Notes: generated from the letters alone by a model not told the origin. DNA of 8,042 nt from Candidatus Odinarchaeota archaeon (GCA_021158895.1 JAGGSW010000107.1:1-8042), one strand, 5' to 3'. Positions 1 to 7,072 are shown, counted from the stretch's first letter. A program made the numbers and translations.

Positions 1-14
1 ATATTATCTGTTAA

Positions 15-1418
15 TTAACTTTTAACCTTGTGTAACCGGTGTCTCTCTATGTAGAGGTCTATTTTTCCAGAGGAGTCCACTACAAATTCAACTGGTATCT
101 TTACGCCTCCTTCAACAATATAAAACCTATATTCCTCTAATCTTTCATCTACCGGAATTAGGGGAACATTCATTTCCCAAAGCTTATCTTTAATCTCAAG
201 ATATAGTGTAGAGCCTCTTTTAACTACTGAAGCTCTATTTATTCCCTTGTAAGATTCGTATACACCTACTAACATGTCAAGTTTTTTATCAAGTGCTATA
301 AACGGTAACTCATCGGGTTTTCTACCAATCAAGAGAGTTAAAATTCCTAGGCCAAGTATGGAAAGACTGTCAGGACTTCCATTAGATGCTATGGCCACAC
401 CCACTTTAAAGTCTGGAATAAAAGCTACAAATGCGCCACAGACACCTACAGAACCACTATGATAAACCACTTTATGACCGAAGAAATCATCTAAAATAAT
501 CCAACCATAACCGTAGCTTCGCTTCTCAAATCCAAGCAAGAAAAGATTAACTTCAATACGAGGAATATGCATTTCTTTAAGAAGAGACGAATCTACGATC
601 TGTATGCCATCGAAAACACCATCATTCATATTTGCAATAACATAGTTAGAAAGCTCGGAAACAGAGCTTAATAATCCTCCAGCAGCATATATCAACTTGT
701 TAAAGGGAAACTTAGCTGGAACTGGCTTGCCCTCCCTATCAATATAGTAAGGAGTCATGATGTCTGGGTCTGCCTCAAATTCTTCCTTTAAGAACGTAGA
801 CCTAGTCATCTTCAACGGTTTAAGAATTTTCTCTCTAATATAATCCTCGTAATTCATTCCACTAACTACTTCAATGATTTTCCCAAGCATTGTGTAACCT
901 TCATTGAAATAGAAGAATCTTTCACCAGGCTTTGCGGCGATTTCTTCGGATGCGCCATTCACAAACTGCATAAAATCCTCAAAACTTGTCATAGGAATCC
1001 AACTTTCATAGAACCCAAGTCCTCTTTTTATTACTATTTCAGCTTGACCAAGATTCGGAACACCAGAAGAATGCGTTAATAAATGAAATATTTCAATAGG
1101 ACGCTCATCGAACCCGATTTTAAGGGGAATATATTTTTTCACTGGATCATGAATATCTAGTTTACTGGCTTCAACCAGCTGCATAATTGCTAAAGCAGTG
1201 AAAGACTTTGTTACAGAACCAATCCCGTACAACGTGTTAGGTGTTGTAGGCAAATTTTCCTCTAAATTTCTTGCACCGAAACCCTTACTATAAAGAATTG
1301 AGTTGTTTTTGATGACAGAAACGCTTAATCCAGGTATTCGAAACGTGGACATAGCTTCAGTAACGTAACTATCAAGCAGTTCAATGATATTACTACTCAA
1401 ATCTACCCCTCGGAACAT
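15..1418 (-). CDS. Serine hydrolase, beta-lactamase/CubicO (S12) family, Pab87-like
   Basis: This is a penicillin-binding-protein-like serine hydrolase. Counting from the ATG at 1418 (467 residues), the nucleophile motif S-V-T-K is at Ser68/Lys71, the Y-F-N motif at Tyr170/Asn172, and H-S-G (replacing the KTG box) at His320. The catalytic domain covers about residues 8-370. The last ~90 residues are strand-rich and resemble the lipocalin-like C-terminal domain of such enzymes. The order catalytic domain plus lipocalin-like domain with a Ser-Lys-His set recalls Pab87 of Pyrococcus abyssi, a peptidase acting on D-amino-acid peptides. No signal peptide is visible, so it probably acts in the cytoplasm. 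Start choice: an in-frame TTG at 1472 would add 18 residues, but neither start has a clear Shine-Dalgarno site, and the ATG sits just before the first family helix. Family membership is firm; esterase, D-peptidase or amidase activity cannot be told apart, and true beta-lactamase activity is not implied. Confidence 0.9.
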   Translation of the reverse strand: MFRGVDLSSNIIELLDSYVTEAMSTFRIPGLSVSVIKNNSILYSKGFGARNLEENLPTTPNTLYGIGSVTKSFTALAIMQLVEASKLDIHDPVKKYIPLKIGFDERPIEIFHLLTHSSGVPNLGQAEIVIKRGLGFYESWIPMTSFEDFMQFVNGASEEIAAKPGERFFYFNEGYTMLGKIIEVVSGMNYEDYIREKILKPLKMTRSTFLKEEFEADPDIMTPYYIDREGKPVPAKFPFNKLIYAAGGLLSSVSELSNYVIANMNDGVFDGIQIVDSSLLKEMHIPRIEVNLFLLGFEKRSYGYGWIILDDFFGHKVVYHSGSVGVCGAFVAFIPDFKVGVAIASNGSPDSLSILGLGILTLLIGRKPDELPFIALDKKLDMLVGVYESYKGINRASVVKRGSTLYLEIKDKLWEMNVPLIPVDERLEEYRFYIVEGGVKIPVEFVVDSSGKIDLYIERHRLHKVKS

Positions 1419-1601
1419 TTGTTGAATGATATTCAAACCAAATGCAATGTAACCTAAAAGTTTATTGCTCAAAGTTTAAGGTCAAACTTAACTTTCAAAC
1501 AGTAATAAGTAGCTATCTCCGAAATGATGTACGTAATATAAGCAATAGTGCGCTTTGAAAGCCAAGATTTAACCTTACTTAACAATCGACCTTCAAATTA
1601 G

Positions 1602-1611
1602 GAAATATTTA
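1602..1611 (+). promoter_or_regulatory. Probable TATA box of the radical SAM gene
   Basis: The stretch GAAATATTTA is centred about 31 bases before the ATG at 1638, so transcription would start within a few bases of the start codon. There is no Shine-Dalgarno sequence before that ATG, which fits a leaderless or near-leaderless archaeal mRNA. Read from sequence and spacing only. Confidence 0.5.
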
Positions 1612-1637
1612 AGAAGATTGAAACAACACTTACATCT

Positions 1638-2564
1638 ATGTTAGTATTCGGTCCAGTTCCCTCGCGTAGATTAGGAAGAAGTTTAGGCGTAAATAATATT
1701 CCAGCAAAAATATGTTCATATTCATGCGTTTATTGTCAGCTAGGTACAACCATAAAAATAAGTATTGAAAGACGCTCATTCTATGATCCAGAAAAAATCT
1801 TCAAAGAAGCAGAAAACAAAGTAAAAAATGTGCAAGCGGACTACATTACTTTTGTACCAGATGGAGAACCCACCCTCGACGAGAATTTAGGAAAAGAAAT
1901 AGAAATGTTAAAAAGCCTAAACCATAAGATCGCAGTTCTCACAAATGGTTCTCTAACATTTAGAGAAGACGTAAGAAACGATCTTTCAAAAGCTGATCTT
2001 GTATCCTTAAAGGTTGACGCAGTAAGTGAAGATTTATGGCAGAAAATAAATAGACCACACCCTTCACTTTCTCTTCAAAAAATCCTTGAAGGAATGTTAG
2101 AGTTCTCCAAAGAATTCAAAGGAGAACTAATAACGGAAACAATGCTAATGGACCAAATCAAATATGAAAACGAATTCGATAAGATTGCCGACTTCATCAG
2201 AGAATTGAATCCGAAAATAGCATATATTGCAATTCCCACGAGGCCTCCCGCTGAGAAATGGGTAAAACCTCCACGAGAAGAAGTAATTAACGAAGCATTC
2301 CAAGTGTTTTCTAAAAAGATCAAGAACGTGGAATACCTTATAGGATATGAAGGTACTGCTTTTTCATTTTCGGGTAACGTTGAGGAAGATTTGCTTAGCA
2401 TTACTGCAGTGCATCCAATGCGTGAAGACGCAGTCCAAGAACTTCTTAATAGGGCTGGAGTAGGATGGGAAGTTGTAGAAAAACTGATCAATGAAGGAAA
2501 AATAATTGAATTAAGATACCGTGAACATAAATTTTACATGAGGAAGCTTCCTGGAAGACGATAG
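1638..2564 (+). CDS. Radical SAM protein (COG0731 type) with C-terminal winged-helix-like region
   Basis: The protein has 308 residues. It opens with the GPVPSRRLGRSLGVN block typical of the COG0731 group, followed by the radical SAM cluster motif Cys26-x3-Cys30-x2-Cys33, which holds a 4Fe-4S cluster that cleaves S-adenosylmethionine. A DGEPTL motif near residues 74-79 matches the SAM-binding GGE motif. Residues ~80-230 continue the barrel. Residues ~245-303 look like a winged helix, with helices followed by a strand-rich end. COG0731 is often labelled wyosine synthetase (TYW1/Taw1). However, these three cysteines are the only ones in the protein, so the second cluster needed by Taw1 is missing, and that label should not be copied here. 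The substrate is unknown. The gene stands alone, divergent from the serine hydrolase and convergent with the Fe-S protein gene. The ATG is supported by the upstream TATA box and by the family N-terminus beginning at once. Confidence 0.9.
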   Translation: MLVFGPVPSRRLGRSLGVNNIPAKICSYSCVYCQLGTTIKISIERRSFYDPEKIFKEAENKVKNVQADYITFVPDGEPTLDENLGKEIEMLKSLNHKIAVLTNGSLTFREDVRNDLSKADLVSLKVDAVSEDLWQKINRPHPSLSLQKILEGMLEFSKEFKGELITETMLMDQIKYENEFDKIADFIRELNPKIAYIAIPTRPPAEKWVKPPREEVINEAFQVFSKKIKNVEYLIGYEGTAFSFSGNVEEDLLSITAVHPMREDAVQELLNRAGVGWEVVEKLINEGKIIELRYREHKFYMRKLPGRR

Positions 2565-2572
2565 TAAAGCGC

Positions 2573-2588
2573 TGAAACCTAGGTTTCA
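2573..2588. terminator. 16-base perfect palindrome between convergent genes, possible bidirectional terminator
   Basis: TGAAACCTAGGTTTCA is a perfect inverted repeat lying in the 29-base gap between the stop codons of the convergent radical SAM and Fe-S genes. As RNA it could form a six-pair stem with a CTAG loop on either strand. Its position suits a shared transcription end or a site that blocks collision, but no clear T-run follows on either strand, and a protein-binding site is equally possible. The palindrome is certain; its role is inferred. Confidence 0.4.
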
Positions 2589-2593
2589 AGATG

Positions 2594-3712
2594 CTATATG
2601 GCCTCATGGAGAAGTAGGGGTATATCTGTTACCTTTAGGTCTTTTATTCCCTGTTTCCTAACAGTGCTTGCAAGTTGAAACATACACAGCGGACACGCCG
2701 TTATAATTCTTGAAGCACCGAGATCCAAGGCTTCTCTTATTATCATCATCGCTACAGAATTCGATATATCCCTAAATAGTAGTCTGATTCCCCCGGGAGC
2801 CCCACAACAGTAACCTTCATTCCTGTTCTTTGAAAACTCTAAAAGTCCTATTCCAGGAATACTCTCAATGATTTTTCGAGGCTCTTCATATTTTTTCGAC
2901 GTCTTAGCGAAATGACAAGGATCTAAAAACACAACTTTCTCCTCTATTCGCTTACTAAATTCAATTTTCCCTTGATCGATAAGATCCGATAAAACCTCAA
3001 CAACATGTAGAACTTCGAAACCTGGTTTTCTAAATATACGTGGATATATATGCTTATACGTGTGATAACATGCAGCGCAAGCCATCACAACTCTGTCAGC
3101 ACCTTTCTCCTCTATTTTCGCAATGTTGCTTTCTGCTACTTTCTTTGCATCATCAAAAAATCCGTGATCAACAAGGAGAAGTCCACAGCACCTTTCTTGC
3201 TCGCCGAGAATCGTAAAATCAAGACCAGCTTTACTAAAAATGTCTACTGTTGCATGTCCTATTTCATGTAGTCTAAATGGGACCATGCATCCAACGAGAT
3301 AAATGTACTCGGCCTTTTCCGGAAACCTAATGCCGTCAGGAATCCATTTCTTCCAGTATTCTGGGCCTTCACCGGTCATCGATCCGCTACTTATAATGTT
3401 TCTGCAGAGATTTGCAATGGGTTCTGGAACTTTTCCTTCCTTAACTGCAAGATTTCTAAGGCTTCGAACAACATCTGAAATAGGAATATTCGTGGGACAG
3501 ATTAGTTCACAAGTTCCACAACAAGTACATGTATACAATTCTCTAACAATATCGCTAATCGTTTTCTCTTTGTTTAGAATAGATTGAGCTGCTTTAATTC
3601 TACTCAAAGCACCTATGTTTTCGTCTCTGCTTGAAAGATAGAAAGAACATACATCATTACACGCTTTACACTCAATACAGGAGAAAACTGCATCTTTAAT
3701 ATCTTCTAACAT
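2594..3712 (-). CDS. HdrD/GlpC-like (Fe-S)-binding protein with two CCG domains
   Basis: From the ATG at 3712 the protein has 372 residues. Two ferredoxin-type motifs come first: Cys12-x2-Cys15-x2-Cys18-x3-Cys22 and Cys62-x2-Cys65-x2-Cys68-x3-Cys72-Pro. Two complete cysteine-rich (CCG) domains follow: Cys142, Cys175-Cys176-Gly, Cys212-x2-Cys215; and Cys266, Cys302-Cys303-Gly, Cys340-x2-Cys343. This is the arrangement of heterodisulfide reductase subunit D, GlpC and LldE/GlcF-type subunits, which pass electrons between a dehydrogenase and quinone or disulfide acceptors. No membrane helix is visible. No flavoprotein, HdrE cytochrome or lactate/glycolate dehydrogenase gene lies beside it, so its partner and substrate are unknown. 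A TTG at 3745 would add 11 residues. The ATG is preferred because it directly precedes the first cluster and has a weak GGGAG about 11 bases upstream. All cluster ligands are present. Confidence 0.9.
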   Translation of the reverse strand: MLEDIKDAVFSCIECKACNDVCSFYLSSRDENIGALSRIKAAQSILNKEKTISDIVRELYTCTCCGTCELICPTNIPISDVVRSLRNLAVKEGKVPEPIANLCRNIISSGSMTGEGPEYWKKWIPDGIRFPEKAEYIYLVGCMVPFRLHEIGHATVDIFSKAGLDFTILGEQERCCGLLLVDHGFFDDAKKVAESNIAKIEEKGADRVVMACAACYHTYKHIYPRIFRKPGFEVLHVVEVLSDLIDQGKIEFSKRIEEKVVFLDPCHFAKTSKKYEEPRKIIESIPGIGLLEFSKNRNEGYCCGAPGGIRLLFRDISNSVAMMIIREALDLGASRIITACPLCMFQLASTVRKQGIKDLKVTDIPLLLHEAI

Positions 3713-3754
3713 TTGATTCACTCTCCCAAATAGTGAAAATGGCAATTTAACTTC

Positions 3755-3772
3755 TACTTTACTATTGCATTT
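3755..3772 (+). repeat. 18-base direct repeat, copy 1
   Basis: TACTTTACTATTGCATTT occurs here and again, identical, at 3869-3886 in the same orientation, 114 bases apart. This copy sits just upstream of the divergent Fe-S protein gene. An exact 18-base match in such a short spacer is unlikely by chance, even in AT-rich DNA. Confidence 0.85.
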
Positions 3773-3804
3773 TCTGTCAAAAAGGCTTCGTTAGCTTAAC
3801 TTAA

Positions 3805-3816
3805 ACTAATGTTAGT
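3805..3816. promoter_or_regulatory. Short palindrome in the divergent spacer, possible operator
   Basis: ACTAATGTTAGT has 5-base inverted arms around a TG centre. It lies between the two 18-base repeats, midway between divergent genes, where a shared regulator could bind. A further CTAATG/CATTAG pair (3806-3811 and 3826-3831) overlaps it. Short arms in AT-rich DNA make this weak. Confidence 0.25.
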
Positions 3817-3861
3817 CCGAATTTTCATTAGAATTAATGCAAAAGTTAATTTGCAAAATCT

Positions 3862-3870
3862 CATAATATA
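3862..3870 (+). promoter_or_regulatory. Probable TATA box of the acylase operon
   Basis: CATAATATA is the best TATA match in the spacer, centred about 35 bases before the GTG start at 3901. Transcription would begin near 3891, leaving a leader of about ten bases. The second 18-base repeat begins on its last two bases and fills the space up to the expected transcription start, so a protein bound there could block or modulate initiation. Confidence 0.5.
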
Positions 3871-3886
3871 CTTTACTATTGCATTT
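3869..3886 (+). repeat. 18-base direct repeat, copy 2, in the acylase promoter
   Basis: This is the identical second copy of the repeat at 3755-3772. It lies between the TATA-like box and the start of the acylase gene, about 15 bases before the GTG. The position suggests an operator, or a duplication of promoter sequence. Confidence 0.85.
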
Positions 3887-3900
3887 GTGAGGGAGTAGCG

Positions 3901-6582
3901 GTGAAGAGGGGCGTAATAGGTTTAATTTTAGCCGTTGCTCTAACAATAGCGTTTTTAATACCACTTCCAGGAATGTTTGCGCCATCTTCTCTAATGTCAA
4001 TGACAGATCCCTTAGCAGGCATTTGGGGCTCTGTCTACACAGCTAAATATCCAAGCCAAGGAAAAATAGTGATGCCCGGACTGGAAAACGATGTAATAGT
4101 CATAATAGATGGTTATGGAGTGCCGCATATCTTTGCGAAATCTGAAATAGATGTCGCCTACGTACTAGGGTATTTGCATGCTCACGATAGACTTTTCCAA
4201 ATGGACCTGCAGCGAAGACTAGTAGAAGGCAGACTATCCGAAGTAACTGGAGAGGCCGCCTATCAAACCGACGTATTATATAGAATTCTAGGACTTTACA
4301 GAGGCGCGCAAAAATCCTTAGAACTCTTAGAAAACATTTCTAAAGGAGAAGAAGCGAGCTACTATCCTCAAATGGATGTTACCCTCATAAAGGATGATGC
4401 CAAGAAACTTTTAGACATGTTAGATGCCTATTCTAAAGGAGTGAATTTTGTAATAGAAGGAATGGAAAAGAAAAATGCATTACCATTGGAGTTTAAACTT
4501 TTGGGTTACAAGCCGGAGCCTTGGACGCCCTTAAACAGTCTTGAAATAGGTAGGCTTATCAGCTGGGGTCTAACTGGAACCTTCGCTGACCTAGAGCTTT
4601 ACTTAATATATCAAGGGTTAGTCGGTAAATACGGTGTGGAAAATGGAACAAAATTTCTACTTGAACTACTACCGATAGATAGACCCATTGATCATTTTAT
4701 TGTCCCAGAAAATGAAAGCTGTATTTACTCCGTTAATCCAGCAGACCCCTTCAAAACATTTAGCTTTTCTACAGTAAACGTAGAGACGCAAGGAATAGAT
4801 GAACTCCTTAAATGGATAAAGGAAGCATCTCCATTACTCACGCCAATAAGATCTATGTTTGCATCCAACAATTGGGTTGTAGGTGGAAATCTAACTGAAA
4901 CAAGAAAACCTATACTTTGTAATGATCCTCACTTGCAACTTGTGGTGCCGCCAGTTTGGTACGAAGTTCACTACGTTGTGAAAAGTCCAGATGGAGAGTT
5001 TATTAACGCTAGAGGCGTAACATTCCCGGGAATTGGTCTAATAATCATTGGATGTACTCAATACGTCGGGTGGGGCTTTACAAATGTTATGGCGGATCAA
5101 ATGGACTTCTACTACTATAAATGGAATGACAAAGGACAATATTTGTATAAGGGTTCTTGGAAAGATGTAAAAACAGTAAATGAAGAAATACTCGTTAAGA
5201 CCAGCAACGGATATGAAAAAAGAACAATTACATTAAACTTCACGGTTCACGGCCCAATCATTGAAAGAAAAGGAACAAAGTTTGCAATCTGCTGGATGGG
5301 AGAAAGATACGGTTCACTGGAACCTTTAGCATTACTAAAATATGCTCATGCAAAAAATGCAACCGAATTCTTAAAAACAACATACTACTTCCATACGCCT
5401 CCTCAAAATCATGCTTTTGCAGACATCTATGGAAACTTTGGATGGAGAGCAGTTGGCTGGTATCCCAACAGAACCTATCCAAACGGCACTATGGCAATAG
5501 ACCCTTCAAAACCATTAACAGCCCTAATACCTAGATTACCCATTAACGGTAGTTCTGAAAACGTCATTGAATGGAATGTAAATGACTGGATTGATGCAAA
5601 TGAAGCACCGACACTATGGAATCCTAAGCAAGGCTACGTGGTAACTGCAAACAACAGGTTGGCAAACAAAACATACCCGTATATCTACGATGTCGCATGG
5701 ACATTTGCAGACTACTATAGAGCATACAGAATCGACTACCTCATAAGAGAATGCATAAAAGAGAAAGGCTACGTCACAATTGAAGACATGAAGAAAATAC
5801 AGAACGACGTCTTCTATGTCCCAGCAGCTGAACTAGTACCAGAAATAGAAAAAGCACTTTCAGGAGTAACAGATGAGAAGGTACAAGAAGCACTTAACAT
5901 TCTTAAGGAATGGAACTATTCAATGCTTTCAGACCTCGTTGCTCCAACAATTTTCGCCAAATGGCTTAGTGTCTTCAAAAACATGACACTTGCAGACGAA
6001 TTCATAGAATTAAACAAAACAGTCAGCGGATTTACCATTAGCAAAAGCGAACTCGAAGACCTTGTAGAATCCATTCCAACCAGTATCCTAGAAGCTTACG
6101 TAAAACTTGAACCAAACTCTCACTGGTTTGACAACGTTTTCACAGATGAAACTGAAAACGCAGCAATCATAATACGTGAAAGCTTCGAAAAAACCATCGA
6201 ACTACTAGAAAACGAGTTTGGAGAGGACATGAGTAACTGGAAATTCTCTAAAATACACAAGTTACACGCTGAGCATCCATTTGGCTCCATTTTCAGCTGG
6301 CTTAACTACCCTGAATGGGAAGCCTGGGGATGGAGTCAATGTGTCGACAACATTGGGGCATCTGGCAAAAGTGGACCATCTTGGAGAGAAATATTAAACT
6401 TCAAAGACCTTAATCAAAGCTTATGTATAATACCCGGTGGGCAATCAGGTAATCCTTTCAGTAAACATTACTACGATCAGCTTAGGTTGTGGCTCAACGG
6501 AGAATATAAGCATATGAGTTTTCCAGCGGCCCCATCAGATGTGGAAAATGCTGAAAGCACTTTAGAGTTCGTTCCGGGGTGA
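3901..6582 (+). CDS. Exported penicillin acylase family protein (S45 Ntn-hydrolase precursor)
   Basis: This 893-residue precursor is expected to cut itself into alpha and beta chains and hydrolyse amide bonds of N-acyl compounds outside the cell. Residues 5-24 after MKRG form a hydrophobic export signal or anchor, which supports the GTG start; GGAG lies five bases upstream. The alpha chain carries the family block DGYGVPHIFAKS and the following HAHDRLFQMDLQRR region. Ser322 in SNNWVVGG is the expected nucleophile at the new beta-chain N-terminus, giving a beta chain of about 572 residues. Asp399-x2-Asp402 matches the spacing of the calcium ligands Asp73/Asp76 of Escherichia coli penicillin G acylase. 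The Asn584-Asn585 pair fits the oxyanion-hole asparagine. The C-terminus has the usual GQSGNPFSKHYYDQL block. More than a dozen N-x-S/T sequons fit a glycosylated surface protein. The natural substrate is unknown: acyl-homoserine lactones, N-acyl amino acids or beta-lactams are all possible. The gene is cotranscribed with the next one. Confidence 0.95.
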   Translation: MKRGVIGLILAVALTIAFLIPLPGMFAPSSLMSMTDPLAGIWGSVYTAKYPSQGKIVMPGLENDVIVIIDGYGVPHIFAKSEIDVAYVLGYLHAHDRLFQMDLQRRLVEGRLSEVTGEAAYQTDVLYRILGLYRGAQKSLELLENISKGEEASYYPQMDVTLIKDDAKKLLDMLDAYSKGVNFVIEGMEKKNALPLEFKLLGYKPEPWTPLNSLEIGRLISWGLTGTFADLELYLIYQGLVGKYGVENGTKFLLELLPIDRPIDHFIVPENESCIYSVNPADPFKTFSFSTVNVETQGIDELLKWIKEASPLLTPIRSMFASNNWVVGGNLTETRKPILCNDPHLQLVVPPVWYEVHYVVKSPDGEFINARGVTFPGIGLIIIGCTQYVGWGFTNVMADQMDFYYYKWNDKGQYLYKGSWKDVKTVNEEILVKTSNGYEKRTITLNFTVHGPIIERKGTKFAICWMGERYGSLEPLALLKYAHAKNATEFLKTTYYFHTPPQNHAFADIYGNFGWRAVGWYPNRTYPNGTMAIDPSKPLTALIPRLPINGSSENVIEWNVNDWIDANEAPTLWNPKQGYVVTANNRLANKTYPYIYDVAWTFADYYRAYRIDYLIRECIKEKGYVTIEDMKKIQNDVFYVPAAELVPEIEKALSGVTDEKVQEALNILKEWNYSMLSDLVAPTIFAKWLSVFKNMTLADEFIELNKTVSGFTISKSELEDLVESIPTSILEAYVKLEPNSHWFDNVFTDETENAAIIIRESFEKTIELLENEFGEDMSNWKFSKIHKLHAEHPFGSIFSWLNYPEWEAWGWSQCVDNIGASGKSGPSWREILNFKDLNQSLCIIPGGQSGNPFSKHYYDQLRLWLNGEYKHMSFPAAPSDVENAESTLEFVPG
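6578..6582 (+). promoter_or_regulatory. Shine-Dalgarno site of the small membrane protein, overlapping the acylase stop
   Basis: GGTGA is complementary to the archaeal 16S rRNA 3' end and ends four bases before the ATG at 6587. It includes the acylase TGA stop, so ribosomes ending there could re-initiate directly. Confidence 0.65.
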
Positions 6583-6586
6583 TAGA

Positions 6587-6925
6587 ATGAAAAAACTAGG
6601 TTTCTTACCATGTTTGCTAATAACATTAATTATCGGTGTTATATTAGAATTTACAAAGATTTGGCAACTATTAGTGATTGCAGGGATAATAGGAGGATTT
6701 CTGGCAAAAAATGCCAAAACAGCAGCCCTATCAGGTTTCTTAGGTCTACTCTTTACCTGGGGGGTCTTTTTCTTAGCCAATTACATGAAACTACCCTGCA
6801 GCTTTACAATAGCCTTCTCAAATCTGTCGATGTTCCTAGGAATAGGCTTAATACTTATATCGCTGCTTGGGTTGTTTAGCGCATTAATAGGCTACTTTTC
6901 AGCAGCACTCATAGAAAAACAGTAA
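6587..6925 (+). CDS. Small four-helix membrane protein, acylase operon partner
   Basis: This 112-residue, very hydrophobic protein belongs to no family I recognise. Membrane segments are visible at about residues 5-21, 25-40, 45-66 and 80-107. They are separated by short loops, the most basic being KNAK between helices 2 and 3, and the protein ends in EKQ. There are two cysteines (9 and 71), each next to a proline-containing stretch, and no catalytic motif. Glycine-rich patches such as AGIIGG suggest tight helix packing. The gene begins four bases after the acylase stop with a GGTGA ribosome site, so the two are almost certainly cotranscribed and translationally coupled. It might anchor, export or mature the acylase, or transport a substrate or product; this is inference from position only. 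The competing minus-strand frame is less convincing because this frame has both the ribosome site and the membrane pattern. Confidence 0.85.
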   Translation: MKKLGFLPCLLITLIIGVILEFTKIWQLLVIAGIIGGFLAKNAKTAALSGFLGLLFTWGVFFLANYMKLPCSFTIAFSNLSMFLGIGLILISLLGLFSALIGYFSAALIEKQ

Positions 6926-6934
6926 ACATTACTC

Positions 6935-6960
6935 AACAATTTTATTTTATACTTTATTAA
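6935..6960 (+). terminator. T-rich tract after the acylase operon, possible terminator
   Basis: Runs of T (CAATTTTATTTTATACTTTATT) begin about 15 bases after the membrane-protein stop, as expected of archaeal termination on U-rich RNA without a hairpin. AT-rich background weakens the call. Confidence 0.3.
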
Positions 6961-7029
6961 CGAGTTTTATGTAAATATACGATATTTTGCTTCTAGTAAG
7001 AGCTTTAACAGTTTCTCCAAAGCTTAAAA

Positions 7030-7046
7030 TAACAATGGTATTGTTA
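7030..7046. promoter_or_regulatory. 17-base palindrome before the amidohydrolase, possible operator
   Basis: TAACAATGGTATTGTTA has perfect 7-base arms around GGT. It directly abuts a TATA-like CTTAAAATA at 7023-7031 and ends 16 bases before the ribosome-binding site of the broken amidohydrolase gene. A repressor bound here would cover the promoter. Confidence 0.35.
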
Positions 7047-7061
7047 ATTCATATGTTATTT

Positions 7062-7067
7062 AGGTGA
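7062..7067 (+). promoter_or_regulatory. Shine-Dalgarno site of the amidohydrolase pseudogene
   Basis: AGGTGA lies five bases before the ATG at 7073, a strong archaeal ribosome site. It fixes the original start of the gene even though the downstream reading frame is now broken. Confidence 0.6.
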
Positions 7068-7072
7068 AACAT

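Noticed and set aside
1542..1549. Third copy of the ACTATTGC core of the 18-base repeat, on the minus strand
   Set aside because: Only eight bases match and the flanks do not. A match of this length is expected fairly often by chance in 8 kb of AT-rich DNA.
1473..1637. tRNA or other structured RNA in the divergent spacer
   Set aside because: No cloverleaf, TTCGA-type T-loop motif or GC-rich stem is visible on either strand.
2075..2491. Minus-strand open frame inside the radical SAM gene
   Set aside because: It is fully antisense to a gene with clear family motifs, and its serine-rich translation has no recognisable domain.
3755..3886. Small mobile element flanked by an 18-base target duplication
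   Set aside because: The 96 bases between the repeats have no terminal inverted repeats or coding potential, and one copy lies within promoter spacing, so a regulatory or simple duplication explanation is better.
6562..6780. Minus-strand open frame over the small membrane protein
   Set aside because: The plus-strand frame has a ribosome site, operon spacing and a four-helix pattern. The minus frame overlaps the acylase end and has none of these.
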